A stretch of 64,000 nt of DNA from Cunninghamia lanceolata (GCA_027924645.1 BSBN01000293.1:9510501-9574500), one strand, 5' to 3'; positions 1 to 12,290 are shown, counted from the stretch's first letter. Numbers and translations are program-made. Notes: a model not told the origin generated them from the sequence alone.

Positions 1-737
1 GCATAGCAGTAAGGCAATCCTGAAGCACATTATTTCTCTCAAGAGTATATTCTTGGGCTATGAAAAATTTCTCATTGTGCTTAACAAATGCCTAGAGAAT
101 ATCAGGCAGTTCTGAGATCTTAATATTGCTTTCTTTGATTCGCTTGATGCGAGGTGATGAATTTCTAGCTCGAAGAGCCAAAAAATTTCTTTCGAGGAAC
201 GGTCCCCAATATTGAGCCAGTGTAATCTGGCCTTGAGTTACACCCCTCTGGATGCATAATTATCAGCAACTTGCTTTTGATGTCTTAACTCCACAACCTT
301 GACTTATAGAGAAGGGGAGAAGGGGTTAGTTACCAAAGCCTCAATGGTGGTGTGGAGATCAGACATTGTCACTTCATAAGACCATCTACGAAAAATAGCC
401 AACTGGCACCCATAAATGCGAAGAAACCTCATAATCTGAGTGATGGCATCATTCCACCACTTGATCCAGCTAGTTGAGCGGGGCGGTCTGCATTCAAGAT
501 TCTAGATGGTGCTGATGTGCACTAGCATGGGATAATAACTGTATAGAGATCTATTAAAAAAATTGGGCCCTACTAGTGTGGGGCTATCGTACTTGCCACT
601 CAATGCAAAACAAAATAAGAAAGTTTTCTGACAACATCACATCCACTAATGGCTTAATCAGAAGTGGGAAAGAGCTGGCAAAAGAAAAAAATGATTGTGC
701 CAAGAGCATAGCATGATCAAGGCATTTAAATATCCTA

Positions 738-1040
738 TCAGACCCAACTCAATAATTTACCAAGTGTGCCAGAGAGAATGAGAATGGCAGCAGCCAATGT
801 TGGGGTTGAAAAGACCCAATTTAATACATATGTAAAACCAAGCCTCTCTTTCTCTAGCTGCCCATTGAAATGGCATAGTACCATCCTTGTCGTACACCAT
901 CTCAACCATATTGAAATCTCCACAGAGAAACCAAGTAGCAACTGGCAATGATTTAGCAATCCATCACCAAAGAATAGATCTTTCAACAGCATCATTCGAG
1001 GCATAAACATTAATAATCCCAAAGGAATGATTATCAACAT
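738..1040 (-). pseudogene. LINE endonuclease domain fragment (copy A)
   Basis: Two overlapping minus-strand reading frames cover the endonuclease/exonuclease/phosphatase fold of a LINE ORF2. The frame at 757-948 shows CGDFNMVEMVYDKDG, the conserved Asp-Phe-Asn segment near the active site, followed by a W-rich stretch. The second frame (738-1040) holds displaced pieces of the same domain, so at least one frameshift separates them. In a working element this domain nicks target DNA to prime reverse transcription. The matching region in copy B (57488-58030) is better preserved. Confidence 0.75.
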
Positions 1041-1810
1041 TTAACAAAACCTAGACAAGCTGATGTGTGGGGTCAAACCCATGAGCAACCACTGAAGCGT
1101 GCCATCGTGGGGACAAAAGAGTGAATGCACCACTACGCCAAGTTTCATGAGCAATACAAAAAAAACTTTTGGCTAGCCAAATAGAGTCACAAGTCGAAGA
1201 AAGAAAAAACTAGCAACTTTCACTTCCTAAAGACATAAAACATCAATACCAACATACTTCTAAAGGGTATCCCTAACAAAATACTTCCTAGACAGGTTTT
1301 TCGAGCATTCTAGGAAAGAAAATTCATGTTAGATACTCCACCATTTTGTTGGAGTCCAGCTCTTCGAGAGAGGAATAGAGGTTCTACAAAAATTTTAGTG
1401 GGACTGACCCAATCTAAATGGTGGGAGATGAATGCCTCCATTTTTCCTAAACATATTCTCCTTCTTCAAGAGGTTGAGAAGGGTTGTGAGATTGCCTGTG
1501 AATTCTTGACACAAGACGAGACTCAGTCAGCAAAGTAATCATTATTGAGATAGGCTAGGTCATAATCAAAGGCCTTGGCTGAGCTAAACTACTATTAGAA
1601 ACTTTTTTGGGTTTCCTTCCCCTTCATAGAAGGGTTTGAAATGTCTTTTGTTGGTGCAAGGGTTTTGGTAACCTCCCCAAATCCATTGGACTTAATTTTC
1701 TGATTGGTAATCATTGACCATTTTTCCTCTGGTTTGGTAGCAACACCTTCTGCCTGATGGGGTTTGTTAGCTTCCCGTGGTGGAGACTGAGTATAGGGGA
1801 CTACAAGAGG

Positions 1811-1852
1811 GCAATCCCTAATCTTATGTTCAATGGACTGACACCGATAGCA
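1811..1852 (-). pseudogene. CCHC zinc knuckle of LINE ORF1 (copy A)
   Basis: The minus strand reads CYRCQSIEHKIRDC, a CX2CX4HX4C zinc knuckle. It lies downstream of the DUF4283-like domain, the usual order in plant L1-type ORF1 proteins, where it binds RNA. The matching site in copy B (about 58630-58672) has a TAG inside the knuckle, at the place where copy A has CAG. Confidence 0.75.
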
Positions 1853-2105
1853 GGTGTTTGTTAGATTAAAATAAGTGACCTTCTAGGTATGCCGAAGAGT
1901 ACCAATTTGAATATCAATGGACTCTTTCAAATCCTTTGAAAGATCCACTTTAACATAGACTTTCTTTTTAGGGCGAGTTTGAAATATCCTATCAAGTTCG
2001 ACACAAATAACTCTCCCCAGGTAGGAAGCAATAAGCTGCAAAAAATGCAAGGCAGGCAAAGGTAGACTGGGTAACTCAATCTATACTAGAACCCGTAACT
2101 TGGTG

Positions 2106-2567
2106 TCATCTGAGACAATGAAGTCTCAGGTCCAGGGCTGGAATACCATAAAAGGACTGGACATACCAAGGACAATGATTCAGGATTACTCGAACATGAC
2201 TAACCTCTGCAAAACAAAAAAGAAAAAAGCCCTTTGTCAAATTTTGAACCATATCAAAGGGGACCCCATGAGGGACCCAGGCCGTTTGAACCCATTCTTT
2301 AAGCACACTTTCAGGAGGAGTCCTCCCAACACAATAACCAACAAGAGTGTGTTGCTCTAACCATTGGCATACATAATCAAAATCCTGGGTGGGTAAAACC
2401 ACATCAATAGGAGAATCAAAAGACTTACCTCGTGGAATACTTTTAGGAAAAATTTCTAGGGACACTTGTTTGGGGGAGGAGCCATTGAGTAGAGCCGTCA
2501 AACTACCAACACCAGTAAGAACTATTGGGTTAGAGTCACTTGAAGACATTATAAGCAAAAAAACCAC
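2106..2567 (-). pseudogene. LINE ORF1 N-terminal half, DUF4283-like (copy A)
   Basis: This is a 153-codon open frame. The likely start is the second in-frame Met at 2549 (MSSSDSNPIV). It contains VGYCVGRTPPESVLKEWVQ, then NLTKGFFLFCF and a PW motif, the pattern of the DUF4283 domain found in plant LINE ORF1 and related retroelement proteins. The frame ends at a stop before the zinc knuckle, so the protein is truncated. Copy B keeps the same segment (58978-59170) but is cut by the transposon that starts at 59172. Confidence 0.75.
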
Positions 2568-2699
2568 AATAAATGCAATCGTACACAGAGTAAATGAAAA
2601 ATCTTGTGCCTAAGTCATGATATGATGCTAAAGGGGCTAATGAAAAACCATAGACACAAGAAACCCTAACAGAGCTCATTCACTGCAAGTTTCACATTT

Positions 2700-3500
2700 A
2701 GGTTTTAAATTCATCTTTTTACCATCTTTTGGCTACCCCTATTCTTCATTATTTTTCAGCCTCTCCCCCACTTCAAACATTAATACCTCCTCTCTATTTA
2801 ATATGTTCTTTTTTTAACATTTTAAAACCATTCCAAGAATGGCATTTCAAAAAGATCTCTCTAGCATTAACTTCCAACCAACCTCTTTCAAAAAATAGTG
2901 CCTTATTTCTCAACATTAATATTTCCTTTGAAACTTGTTTTTTTTCTCTTCTAGATTGGCATCCCCACCTTCTTGTTTAATTTTCTAATTTCGGTGATAC
3001 TCTTATCTTTGCATGATGAAGCTCTGTTTAATTATTTCAATGCCTCCAAGAAGTGGGAGTTGTTACATATTAAACTTGCATTTTTTTAAAAAAACTAAAG
3101 GTTCTTTGTGTCCTTGCCATTTCCAAAATTTTCTTTCTATTTGGAATTTTTTTAAATGCATCAAAGGATTAATATATATTAATCAAATTTCTTAAATAAT
3201 GCCTTTTAAATTTACACAAACAGATCTAGGGAGAAATTACACTATGTGACTGCGAAAAGATGCATCGAGTGCTAGAAAAATTCCTTTTTGCATAACATTC
3301 AACAAAATGTGCATATTTACCTAAAAAATAGCCAATATGTGTGGAATACTTCCCTAAAACTTCCTACAAAATCACTTGATTCTAGCTTTGATAAATCTCT
3401 AGAATTAATATTTTCCATAAACTGCTAAGTGAGAACAAAGAATTTTAAATTCTCCCAACTGGTAAGGAATATGGCCATGAAAGCTTGCCACATTTGGTGA
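2700..3500. repeat. Repeat family Y, copy 1
   Basis: About 800 bp aligns by eye along its whole length with 50690-51505 (copy 2), with scattered substitutions and small indels. One indel is a TA microsatellite present only in copy 2 near 50800. Copy 1 lies directly beyond the 5' end of LINE copy A; copy 2 lies directly beyond an LTR element. I do not recognise a coding function on either strand. It is T-rich on the plus strand. Confidence 0.8.
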
Positions 3501-4151
3501 AAGCCATGAAAGCTTGCCACAACTGGTCTTCCTCTAGCTCTCGCTTTCTCTCTTCCTCTCCATCTTTCTCTCCCTCTCTCTCCCTCTCTATATAATTTTG
3601 TTTCTATTTTAAATTAGTTTGTCTCTCTATTCGCCCCTCTATGTCTCTCAACCCACATTTAATCTTCATATTTAATCTTCATGTTATCTCAACCCACATT
3701 CAACAAAATGAGTGTTTGAGTTATACTTTATTTGAATTAATGGCAAGCTAGTGTGAATAAATAGTAGCATGTCATATATTCTTGAAGGGAATGTTGGCAT
3801 GAGACAATTTCCATGTCCTTGCATTTCCAAGAGGCTCTATACATGTATGCCAATGAATATTAAATGCACGAGTAGAAATGAAGAACTATTTATGTGATTC
3901 TTGTGTTTCTAGTGTCTTCTCCTAACCGCCATTGGTCACTTCCTCTTCTTTCCCAACAAAAAATTAAAAAATTAATGGAGAAATCAAATGGCTAATGGCA
4001 TTGAATCATTTTTCGTGCCTCTTAGTGAATGTTGATCGTCAATCCTATGTGCTAGCATATCTTACTTGTTGCGGGAATGCTTTCAACATAATTATATCAA
4101 AATTAATTAATTATTAAAATATTTAAATGTACAAAAAAAACTTATTAAATT

Positions 4152-4153
<2 letters not shown>
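3501..4153. other. Anonymous AT-rich spacer with pyrimidine tract
   Basis: A CT-rich low-complexity tract lies at about 3530-3600. The rest is AT-rich with short interrupted frames. I see no gene, RNA or mobile element that I can support. Confidence 0.5.

Positions 4154-4208
<55 letters not shown>
4154..4208. repeat. Compound (CT)n(TA)n microsatellite
   Basis: A run of about 15 CT units passes directly into about 12 TA units. It is a simple sequence repeat likely to be length-polymorphic. Confidence 0.95.
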
Positions 4209-6361
4209 GGTAAGAAAGGAGCAGATCTAGGAACACCCATCATTTCTATTGTCTTGTATTCTTTGGATTGTTAGCATGAAATGGTTGATCAAAAGTTAGC
4301 CTCTCTTTCCATTTATATCTCTTATCTCTATCTCTCTCTTTCTCTATATTTCTATCTCTAATCCTCTCTATCAATCTCCCTCTCTATATATAACTATGTC
4401 TCTTATATTTCTCTCTCATGGATTAGAATAAACATGTATACATGGTAAATAAACTTGGTTGTGAATAACATTGAAACCACGTAAGGATGTTTTTCTTCTA
4501 TCTCTCTTTCCCTATTCCTTTGTTTACCATTTCATGAGACTATAGTGGATCTAGATGATCTGCAACAACCCATACCAAGCTCTACTTCTTGTTAGTGAGA
4601 AAATGTTCTTTATCTATCTAGTTAGCTTTTATCTTGTCTAGGCGAGTCCTATTCACACTTAGCTTAACTTTACTTAGGCTATTTTAGATTTTGTCTCACC
4701 TCGTGTGGTGAAAACATGTGTTCTCATATTTGTGAGACACCTATTGTGTGTAAACTTGCCACTTGCTCAAACATGTGTCACTTGAGCTAGACAAGTGTTG
4801 TACCTTTTGAGGGTTGCTCAGTCATTGTGTTCGATCATATCGCCTCCTCATCCTTCCCTATTTAAGGAAGGCTTCTATGTACATTCTATTCATCATTTCT
4901 CTCTATTATTTGGCTTATTGTGTGCTCGTAACTTGTGGTAGTGTTCTTACTTGTTGATCATGGCTAATCTCAACATGATATGAGTCGTGCTAGCAAAATT
5001 CTTCCCTTTATAGTGAATCTCACACCTAGCCTAGTCAAGAGTTCCTCGTAGATCCAAACAGATATTGTCATTGAGTTTGAAAGGCTCGAAATAGACAAAA
5101 GGCTCGAAATAGACAAAATAACCTTTCGTCTCATCAAAATTGACACATACAAAATTTTACAATTATTTTTGCCGCCAACCCCGATATGACCGTAAGCATT
5201 TGTACAGAATTTTTGTATCAAAATACCTTTTTTTTTTTTGCGGGGGGGAGGGGGTTGCAAATTGAAGATTTGTACGTTTTCATTTGTGTGTTTGGTGATT
5301 CGGAAAATTTTCTTGAAGCTGGAGGTCCGTTGTTTGTTTGGCCTCTCCGGGCTCGATTTGAAGATTTCCTGGGCAAATTTCAACCATTTTTGGTAATTTG
5401 TTTCTCACATCTAGTTCGTCTTTTCATAGTGGGCATTTTATTTTCTATTATATTTAGAGATTATGGTTTCTATTTGTGGTTGTACAGATTTTGGAAGTAC
5501 TTGCTTGTTTGGGCTCGATGGGAGCACACCAGGCCTACCCCTTGGCTTTCCTTAAATATTGGCTCTTCAATTTTGTGGGGCTTCACAACTATGTTCATAG
5601 ACACCTATTTCAACTACTTGCTCCAGGGAAGACGACCACATTTTGGGTGCTCTACTGGCCTCAAAGAGCAATTTTCAGGCCCATCTCGCCAGCCTTAACC
5701 TTTTTTTAGGTGTGATGTGTTAAATAAAAAGAGAGCAAATAAAACGATCTAAAAACTAGATCAGACACAGAACACAGAAATTTTATAGTGGTTCGTCTTA
5801 TAGACTACATCCACTCTCAACAGGGGAATATCTTTTATTCACTATCTCTTCAATATTACATCGCACCACAGCAAACACAGTAATATAAATTCTTCTTACA
5901 GCTAATATTCTCTACACCACAATGTCTAATAATAGCAAACTACATCCATTCTCCAGTTGGCCTCCAGGTTGTTATTGGGTATACCTTGTCTCTGTTTAGG
6001 TGTTGGAAGAGTTTTACGTGGTAAGTGTTTGAAGATTTCTGCTTACCTTCATCGTGGATTCTTTTCAGTGGCTTCAAGAGCGCTATTCAGGACTCTGTGT
6101 CCTTAGATCCAATAGTGAACTACAATCCTGTTCGGACTTTGTCGACACGTGTCTCCTCTCCTGGTTACATTTGTTATTTTCCATTGTATGCTACAACTCA
6201 CATCAGTTGGAAACTAGTTTTTTTTTTTGGCTAACATTCCTTGCTAATGTTTTTTAGTTAGCATTATTTATTGTAACATTTTATGTTACAAACAGTGTTA
6301 CCATAACACTTCTAAAAACCATCGCATTTACTATAACGTTAACATTTGAATGTTAAATTAA
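4209..6361. other. Anonymous spacer with possible LTR remnant
   Basis: Frames such as 5186-5698 (+) are open but show no domain or motif I recognise, and they begin in a T/G homopolymer. Around 5710-5960 there is a stretch ending in a GTGGTTCG-type motif followed by plain AT-rich sequence. It resembles the inside of a copia-type LTR, but no terminal TG/CA pair with a target duplication could be fixed. No supported gene. Confidence 0.4.
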
Positions 6362-6455
6362 ATTTACCTTAACATTTGATGTAACCTTCAGCCAGGGCCT
6401 AAATTTTTACCTTAACATTTGATGTAACCTTCAGCCAGGGCCTAAATTTGATAGT
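6362..6455. repeat. Short tandem duplication
   Basis: A unit of about 43-45 bp beginning ACCTTAACATTTGATG and ending GGGCCTAAATTT occurs twice head to tail with almost no differences, which indicates a recent duplication. No coding role is seen. Confidence 0.85.
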
Positions 6456-7059
6456 CGACCCTGCCTATCAAGCAATTTTTTTATGACAGTTATCTGCTCA
6501 AACTTGCCCTTTGAATATTAAGACATATTTTTATTATAAAAAAAATATATAAACTAAATACATATATCGGAATAACTCTATAAAAATTTTGATGTTCTAT
6601 CTAAAATCTACCCTTTCATGTGATACAATCTTTTTAAAATTTTGATTGTATTTTACAACAAAAATAGCCAAATACAGCCATATGGCCATCAAATTTTTGC
6701 TAGTCAATATGTTGGAGAAATTATTTTTCACTAAATAGACCACCATATGCTCTCAACTTGTTGAAGGAGGCTATTTTCTTCTATTTGCCGTAACATTTAG
6801 CCACATAAGTGAAATTTAACAAATTTATAGTCGATGGGAAGCTGGTTCCAACGCCAACAAAGAAACATCAAGACAATTTGGAAATTGTGTCTTTTTAACA
6901 CATTTTTTACCCTTCCTTTGTAAAGTAACATAGGCAACTACTAAAATTATTGTATCTTTTGATTGGCAACTTGAAATTACGTAAGTGCATGGAAATGCTA
7001 TACAAAAAAGTGGTCAAATATCTAACTTTAGCCAAAACGTGAGCATGTTTTGAAAAAGT

Positions 7060-7145
7060 GCGATTATGTTATTTTGAAAATAACAAAACGCGATCGTGGT
7101 ATGGCTTGGTAAAGCCCAAGACAAAACGCGATCGCGTTTTGGGCT
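7060..7145. repeat. Palindromic CGCGATCGCG-type motifs
   Basis: AAAACGCGATCGTGG and, about 45 bp on, AAAACGCGATCGCGTTTT occur in otherwise AT-rich DNA. The second is a perfect palindrome. The cluster lies about 130 bp upstream of a possible start codon at 7273. A parallel arrangement with GGGATCCCG palindromes is found at 60058-60155, also upstream of an ORF. Confidence 0.6.
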
Positions 7146-7272
7146 GTTAAAAAAAAAAACCTACATTTTTCAACCCTGGCCATGATCCTTTGCCTACCCA
7201 GAGCACTTGTGGAGCATCAAAACACATTCGCATTATCAAAAATTCAACATTTTGCAATCAAAATCGCCATTA

Positions 7273-7976
7273 TGTCAGGTATGTCCATGATTTTATCATT
7301 TTGTAATTAAATTGTGTTTACACTTCAACAAATTTGATTATTTTTGATGAATTTCTTTTTTATTTATATTTTTATTTTTATATTAGATCCTATAGACTCT
7401 AACTTGGAACCAAATTTGGATGAGGAAATGCCCGAAGAGAACCCTGCAACACACCAATCTCCTCCAACACTTCCAAGAAACCCTGGACAAAGTCAAGAGG
7501 ATTTGATAGGGCATTTACAAGAAAATAAGAATCAACTTACAAAAATAGTTTCCAAATTGAAGGTATCAATATCAAACCCGCATCATACATACTCACTTCA
7601 TTGGAAGCAATGATGAAGAATGTTGACTCAGTGACAAGTCAAATAGATGAATGGAAAAGATATAAAGAATCATGTTGTAAGTTCTATGCAACCAAATTGT
7701 CCTACAATGATGTAAAAAAAAAGAGATAACAAAAAGAGAAATTTATGCTCTTTACTAATCCTAGAACCAATGCACTGCTTCCTGTGACTTCAAAGAGATT
7801 TCCAATACATTGGTGCAATCATAATGAAATAAGAAATGATTTTTGGGAGAGGTGGTGGATGGTGTTTAATCAACCTCTATGTAATAATCATGGTGTCCCA
7901 TTATATTTTCTTAGGAATCTTTATTGTGAGTTTGTTCTTCATGAAATTCCCAATTATTTTGATATGACGGAGTTTT
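7273..7976 (+). pseudogene. Unrecognised gene-like remnant, first exons
   Basis: ATG at 7273 reads MS and then meets a GT donor (GTATGTCC). A TTATATTAG acceptor ends near 7386, and the joined frame continues as MSDPIDSNLEPNLDEE into an acidic, Pro-rich stretch to about 7575. A second open frame at 7745-7976 contains RFPIHWCNHNEIRNDFWERW. A shift or a further intron separates the two. I recognise no family. The second frame is interrupted by a solo LTR at 7977. It may be the front of an old transposase or host gene. The splice sites are inferred only from GT/AG and frame. Confidence 0.35.
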
Positions 7977-8443
7977 TGTTGTTGAATGGAGCCTAATCAA
8001 ACCTAGAAGTTAAATTTACCCCACTTTTATCAACGCGGTTTCCCCCCAAATTATTTAATGGGGTCAAGGGGCAACGCCCCCGAAACCTCCAACGATTTTT
8101 TATTATTTTATTAAGGCGTCGGGAGTTATTTTTTCTATTGGCCAACATAAAAAAACCCTATTTTTGTAACTGACATAAGGCTTGATAAAAGAGGCTAAGG
8201 GTTAGGGTTTCTATTGATGTATTGTAGCATTTTGTAGCGGTATTAAGTTGCAAAGATTTCTAGTTGTAATCAATTTGATTTACTGGATAATAATATTGGA
8301 CTCTTTGTTGGTGGATCTAGCTTGAGTTTGGGTGAACCATGTTAAAACTTGTCTCTCATTGTTATTATTTCTATGTATTTTTCATTCCTCTATTTAATCT
8401 TTATTTGCATTTAATTGATATCTTTTGTCAGCTAACCCTAACA
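7977..8443 (+). mobile_element. Solo LTR with GTTTT target duplication
   Basis: This 467-bp block begins TGTTGTTG and ends CCCTAACA. It is flanked on both sides by GTTTT (7972-7976 and 8444-8448), the 5-bp duplication expected of LTR retroelement integration. It contains a GGGGCAACGCCCC patch and a segment reading GGTGAACCATGTTAAAAC, both common in plant LTRs. No internal domain or second LTR is adjacent, so it looks like the product of LTR-LTR recombination. Orientation is inferred from the LTR-like 3' half. Confidence 0.7.
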
Positions 8444-8572
8444 GTTTTAGGGTGGAGGTGGAGGCTCTACCCAACATAGATTGGGAGCTCGTAGGATGTA
8501 AATTGTTCACAAAGCCCACTAGCACAAAAATCCAACCAACATGTGATGATTCCATTAGTCGTCTAGGAGACT

Positions 8573-8911
8573 ATGGAGGTGCAGACTCTCCATGCTATTG
8601 CTAGCCTCATAGACACACTTGTACAACATGGCACGCAAGTTTCTCAGTCTTGTGCTTTAGCAAATAATTAGGTAGCAAAACCATCCAACTCTAGTGCTCC
8701 TAGCTCTCACCTGTGCCTTAGTTCTAATTTATGTTATGGAGTAGATTGTGATCTAGAGGGTGCAGAGGGTGCCACCTCCCACGAATGCACTCATTGTCAT
8801 CTTAGATTTTTTGGGAGTAGAGTGGGTGATCTAGCGGTACAAGGTCATCAATTAGATGATGTGGTAATAGATGATGAGCTATTAAATGATTTCTTTTCTG
8901 ATCACACATAG
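8573..8911 (+). pseudogene. Unrecognised ORF remnant with one internal stop
   Basis: From ATG at 8573 the frame runs 112 codons to TAG at 8909, broken only by TAG at codon 33 (8669). It is rich in Cys, His and Asp (SHECTHCHLRFFGSRVGD) and ends in an acidic tail (DDVVIDDELLNDFFSD). Codon use looks coding-like, but I recognise no family. It lies just beyond the solo LTR and may belong to the same broken gene as 7273-7976. The joined frame is not open, so that link is only a suggestion. Confidence 0.3.
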
Positions 8912-10729
8912 GTATTTTTATATGAATTTATAAGATTTTTATATCTTATACTTAAATTTTGAAATGTAAATTGATTTTTAATTATAGAATTGAATTAAAA
9001 TTATGCATATATTATACATTTTAGGGTGTAATGTCATAGTCCTATGGTATGACATTGATCATCCCACCAACGAGTTGTACAGGTGCATCTGTTTCAGAGG
9101 GTAAAATCTAATATATCAAAGAATAATACATTAAATATTTGAAAATGTGATTTTTTGTTGAATAGGTGGGCATTACATCACCATCTAACATGCTTGTTCC
9201 TATGGTTAGTTGTGTCATTGGATACACAGTGATATGCTATATAACTCATTTTAAATTTTTATTTTGCAACATCTAATTTTATTGTTTATGCACATTAGAC
9301 TTTCTAAGTTAAATTTGTTATTGTTTGTTTAGTTGATGTATTTAGCTATCACACCTCCTAGTATACGAGAGAATTTGGATATTGGTGTTTCTAAATAAAT
9401 TTCATCGACAATGTGTCTAACACAGTGAGTATGAATATATACATTTAATTATGATTATTTTGTTTCAATTGACATCATTAGGTATTTGAAAAAAATTGAT
9501 AAATACAATTTTGTTATGCTATAGATTGATGTAAACACTCCTATCTGAGGACAAACCTCTCTTGATGATGTTGAGCGTCATAAGTAAGAACAACTAGACT
9601 ACCAATATGTTGTAAGTCTATATATTATTTTTATATCATTTTAAAATAATATATTTTAGTTATAGAGTTTGGCATGGTATCTAATTTTATAATTTCTATA
9701 AATAGCTTTAAGTACAAAATAGTGAGGGATGCAGGAGATCAGAACGATGCAAGACAACTATGAATTCAGGGGATCGAGGTTCAATTTCTAGTCAGGAAAA
9801 GAGAGGTAGAATGTTTCAATAATTTAGTGTTTGCTACCTATGATGAAGACACTTTTTATGCCTTTACATGGCACATCCATAATGTAATTTGTATGACTAT
9901 ATATTGATGACATTTTGTAGTTTGAGAGACTTGATGTTGGCATCATGGCATTGTATGACATTTTGATGACATTTGTATGCCTTCATGACTTTATCGAGAC
10001 TAATGTATATAAATATTTTATGTGTATTCATAGCTTAAATAGTTTTAATGGTTTGTACCTATTCTATGTCTTTATATTTCCTTGTCTCTATCACTATCTC
10101 TCTCATATGTACATGGTGTGCATTAGGGTTGAATGACATATTTGACATAATATCATACAAGTGTCATGCATTCATCATGGGTAGTGTGCATCAAACTCCT
10201 ATGACTATGTGCATAGTCTTCTTATTCATAATCATGGTTATTGACATCCAATATTGTGCATGATCATGACTTTTATATGAAGGCTATAATGAAATATATG
10301 TCATTGCATTATATGGGTTTTGTTTGAAGGATTTGATGGTATATATAGACTATTTTTTTATATGGGTTATAATGGCATATATTTCATAGAGATATAATGG
10401 TTTTTCTTAAAGGTTGCATTGAACTATCATCATTTTTGTTCATGCATCATGGTTGAGTGATACTGACTATTCTGCATGACAACATCAAACATTTGTTACA
10501 AGTTTCCCATTCTTAGAAAAAGGTTCTTCAAGAGTCCAAACATCATTAATGATAGGTGGCAGCATCATCTCTAAGGCTTGCAAGGACAGATTTTTAATGG
10601 CCTTGTCTCATTTTATCATGCTAATAGTTATCTTAAGAAGTCCTTCATGGTTGAGTGTTTCATGAGGTATTTAGTGCAAATGAGTTTGTATCAAGGGTTT
10701 GAGCATGATGGAGGTTGGTATAACAACTT
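8912..10729. other. Anonymous AT-rich spacer
   Basis: Short frames occur, for example 9945-10136 and 10048-10263 on the plus strand. They are low-complexity, rich in Tyr, Phe and Ile, and show no motif. A few fragments near 9540-9800 read like scattered codons but cannot be assembled. No supported gene. Confidence 0.5.
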
Positions 10730-12290
10730 GTTAAAGTCATATAGTTCACATGCCTTGTCTATGCTTCCACACTTTGCATACATGTCTAGCAGGGCTAAAT
10801 TCGAACAATTCACATGCGTTGTCTATGCTTCCACACTTTGCATACATGTCTACAAGGGCAGTTGCAAATACAACATCTAGAAAAATTCCTATATCCTTTA
10901 TGCTTTGATGATTGTCCATAGCTTGTTCCAAAATATCTTAATTTGGCAGAAGTAAGGAGGATGATGGCAATGGTTGTGGAATTTGGCTTTACATGTGCTA
11001 ATTACATTTGCTTGAAAGATTCTAAAGTATTTTCAACAAATCCATTTTCTACACATCTTTCAATCATTGCATTCCATGAGAGGACGTTTCTTTATGGTGT
11101 TCTATCAAACAGTCCATGTGCCTTGTCTATGCTTCCACACTTTGCATACATGTCTACAAGGGTAGCTGCAATTACAACATTTGACAAAATTCCTATATCC
11201 TTTATGCTTTGATGGTTTTCCATAGCTTGTTTCAAAGATCCTAATTTAGCACAAGCAGGGAGGATGCTGGCAATGGTTGTGGAATTTTTCTTTACATATG
11301 CCAATTACATTTTCTTGAAAGTTTTTAAAGTCTTTTCAACAAATCCATTTTTTGCATATCTTTCAATCATTGCATTCCATGAGAGGACATCTCTTTGTGG
11401 TGTTCTATCAAACAATCCATGTGCCTTGTCTATGCTTCCACACTTTGCATACATGTCTACAAGTTTAGTTGTAATTAAAACATCTAACAAAATTCTTATA
11501 TCATTTATGCTTTGATGGTTGTCCATACCTTGTTCCAAAGATCCTAATTTGGTAGAGATAGGGAGGATGCTAGAAAAGGTTTTGGAATTTGGCTTTACAC
11601 ATACCAATTGCATTTTCTTGAAAGTTTCTAAAGCCTTTTCAATAATCCACGTGCCTTGTCTACGCTTCCAATTTCCATGGTTGAGTGTTAGGTCAAACAA
11701 TCCACATGCCTTGTCTATGCTTCCACACTTTGAACGCATGTCTACAAGGGCAACAAAAATTACAACATGTGACAAAATTCCTATATCCTTTATGATTTGA
11801 TGGATGTCCATACATTGTTCCAAAGATCCTAATTCGGTAGAGATAAGGAGGATACTAGCAAAGGTTGCAAATTTTGGCTTTACACATGCCAATTGCATTT
11901 TCTTGAAAGTTTCTAAAGCCTTTTCAATAATCCATGTGCCTTGTCTATGCTTCCAATTTCCATGGTTGAGTGTTAAGTCAAACAATCCACGTGCCTTGTC
12001 TATGCTTCCACACTTTGCATACATGTCTACAATGGCAGCTGCAATTACAACATCTGACAAAAATTCCTATATCTTGTATGATTTGATGGTTGTCCATACG
12101 TTGTTCCAAAGATTCTAATTTGGTAGAGATAGGGAGGATGATGGCAAAGGTTGTGGAATTTGGCTTTACACGTGCCAATTGCATTTGCTTGAAAGTTTCT
12201 AAAGCCTTTTCAATAAATCCATTTTTTGTATATCTTGCAATCATTGCATTCCATGAGATGACTTTCAAAAAATGAGTCAATCAAAGAGGG
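10730..12290 (-). pseudogene. PPR (pentatricopeptide repeat) pseudogene, tandem cassette array
   Basis: On the minus strand this region encodes repeated blocks of the PLS-type PPR pattern: LVDMYAKCGSIDKA, FDRTPQRDVLSWNAMIERY, YAKNGFVEKALKTFKKM, VKPNSTTFASILP. PPR proteins bind organellar RNA for editing, splicing or stability. The same anchor (TTGTCTATGCTTCCA) recurs at 10755, 10819, 11123, 11426, 11711 and 11996. Spacing is therefore about 303 bp for two units and 285 bp for two others, roughly one P-L-S triplet. The longest open frame is 11305-12060 (251 codons); others at 11092-11304 and 11978-12280 are in shifted frames. In two units the WNAMI motif is replaced by an unrelated piece (LTLNHGNWKHRQGTWI). 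There is no start with a transit peptide and no E/DYW tail, so it is a broken array. Confidence 0.8.

Larger units (their letters stand above)
1..2640 (-). mobile_element. LINE non-LTR retrotransposon fragment (copy A)
   Basis: This is a minus-strand LINE cut by the left window edge. Reading leftwards from about 2550 it shows an ORF1 with a DUF4283-like domain, a CCHC zinc knuckle, then an apurinic-type endonuclease segment with the motif GDFNMVE. It aligns closely by eye with 56815-59170, about 56.8 kb to the right, which identifies it as the same family. The reverse transcriptase should lie to the left of base 1. Frames are broken in many places, so it is a dead copy. Its 5' end lies at about 2640, where the similarity to repeat Y begins shortly after. 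Confidence is high for the class and moderate for the exact 5' border. Confidence 0.85.

Noticed and set aside
5186..5698. Open plus-strand frame of 170 codons
   Set aside because: It begins in a homopolymer, shows no motif or family, and overlaps an equally open second frame.
5710..5960. A third solo LTR
   Set aside because: LTR-like wording is present, but I could not find TG/CA ends with a matching flanking duplication.
9945..10263. Overlapping short plus-strand ORFs with hydrophobic stretches
   Set aside because: They are AT-driven Phe/Ile/Tyr runs, with no start context, family or neighbour supporting a gene.
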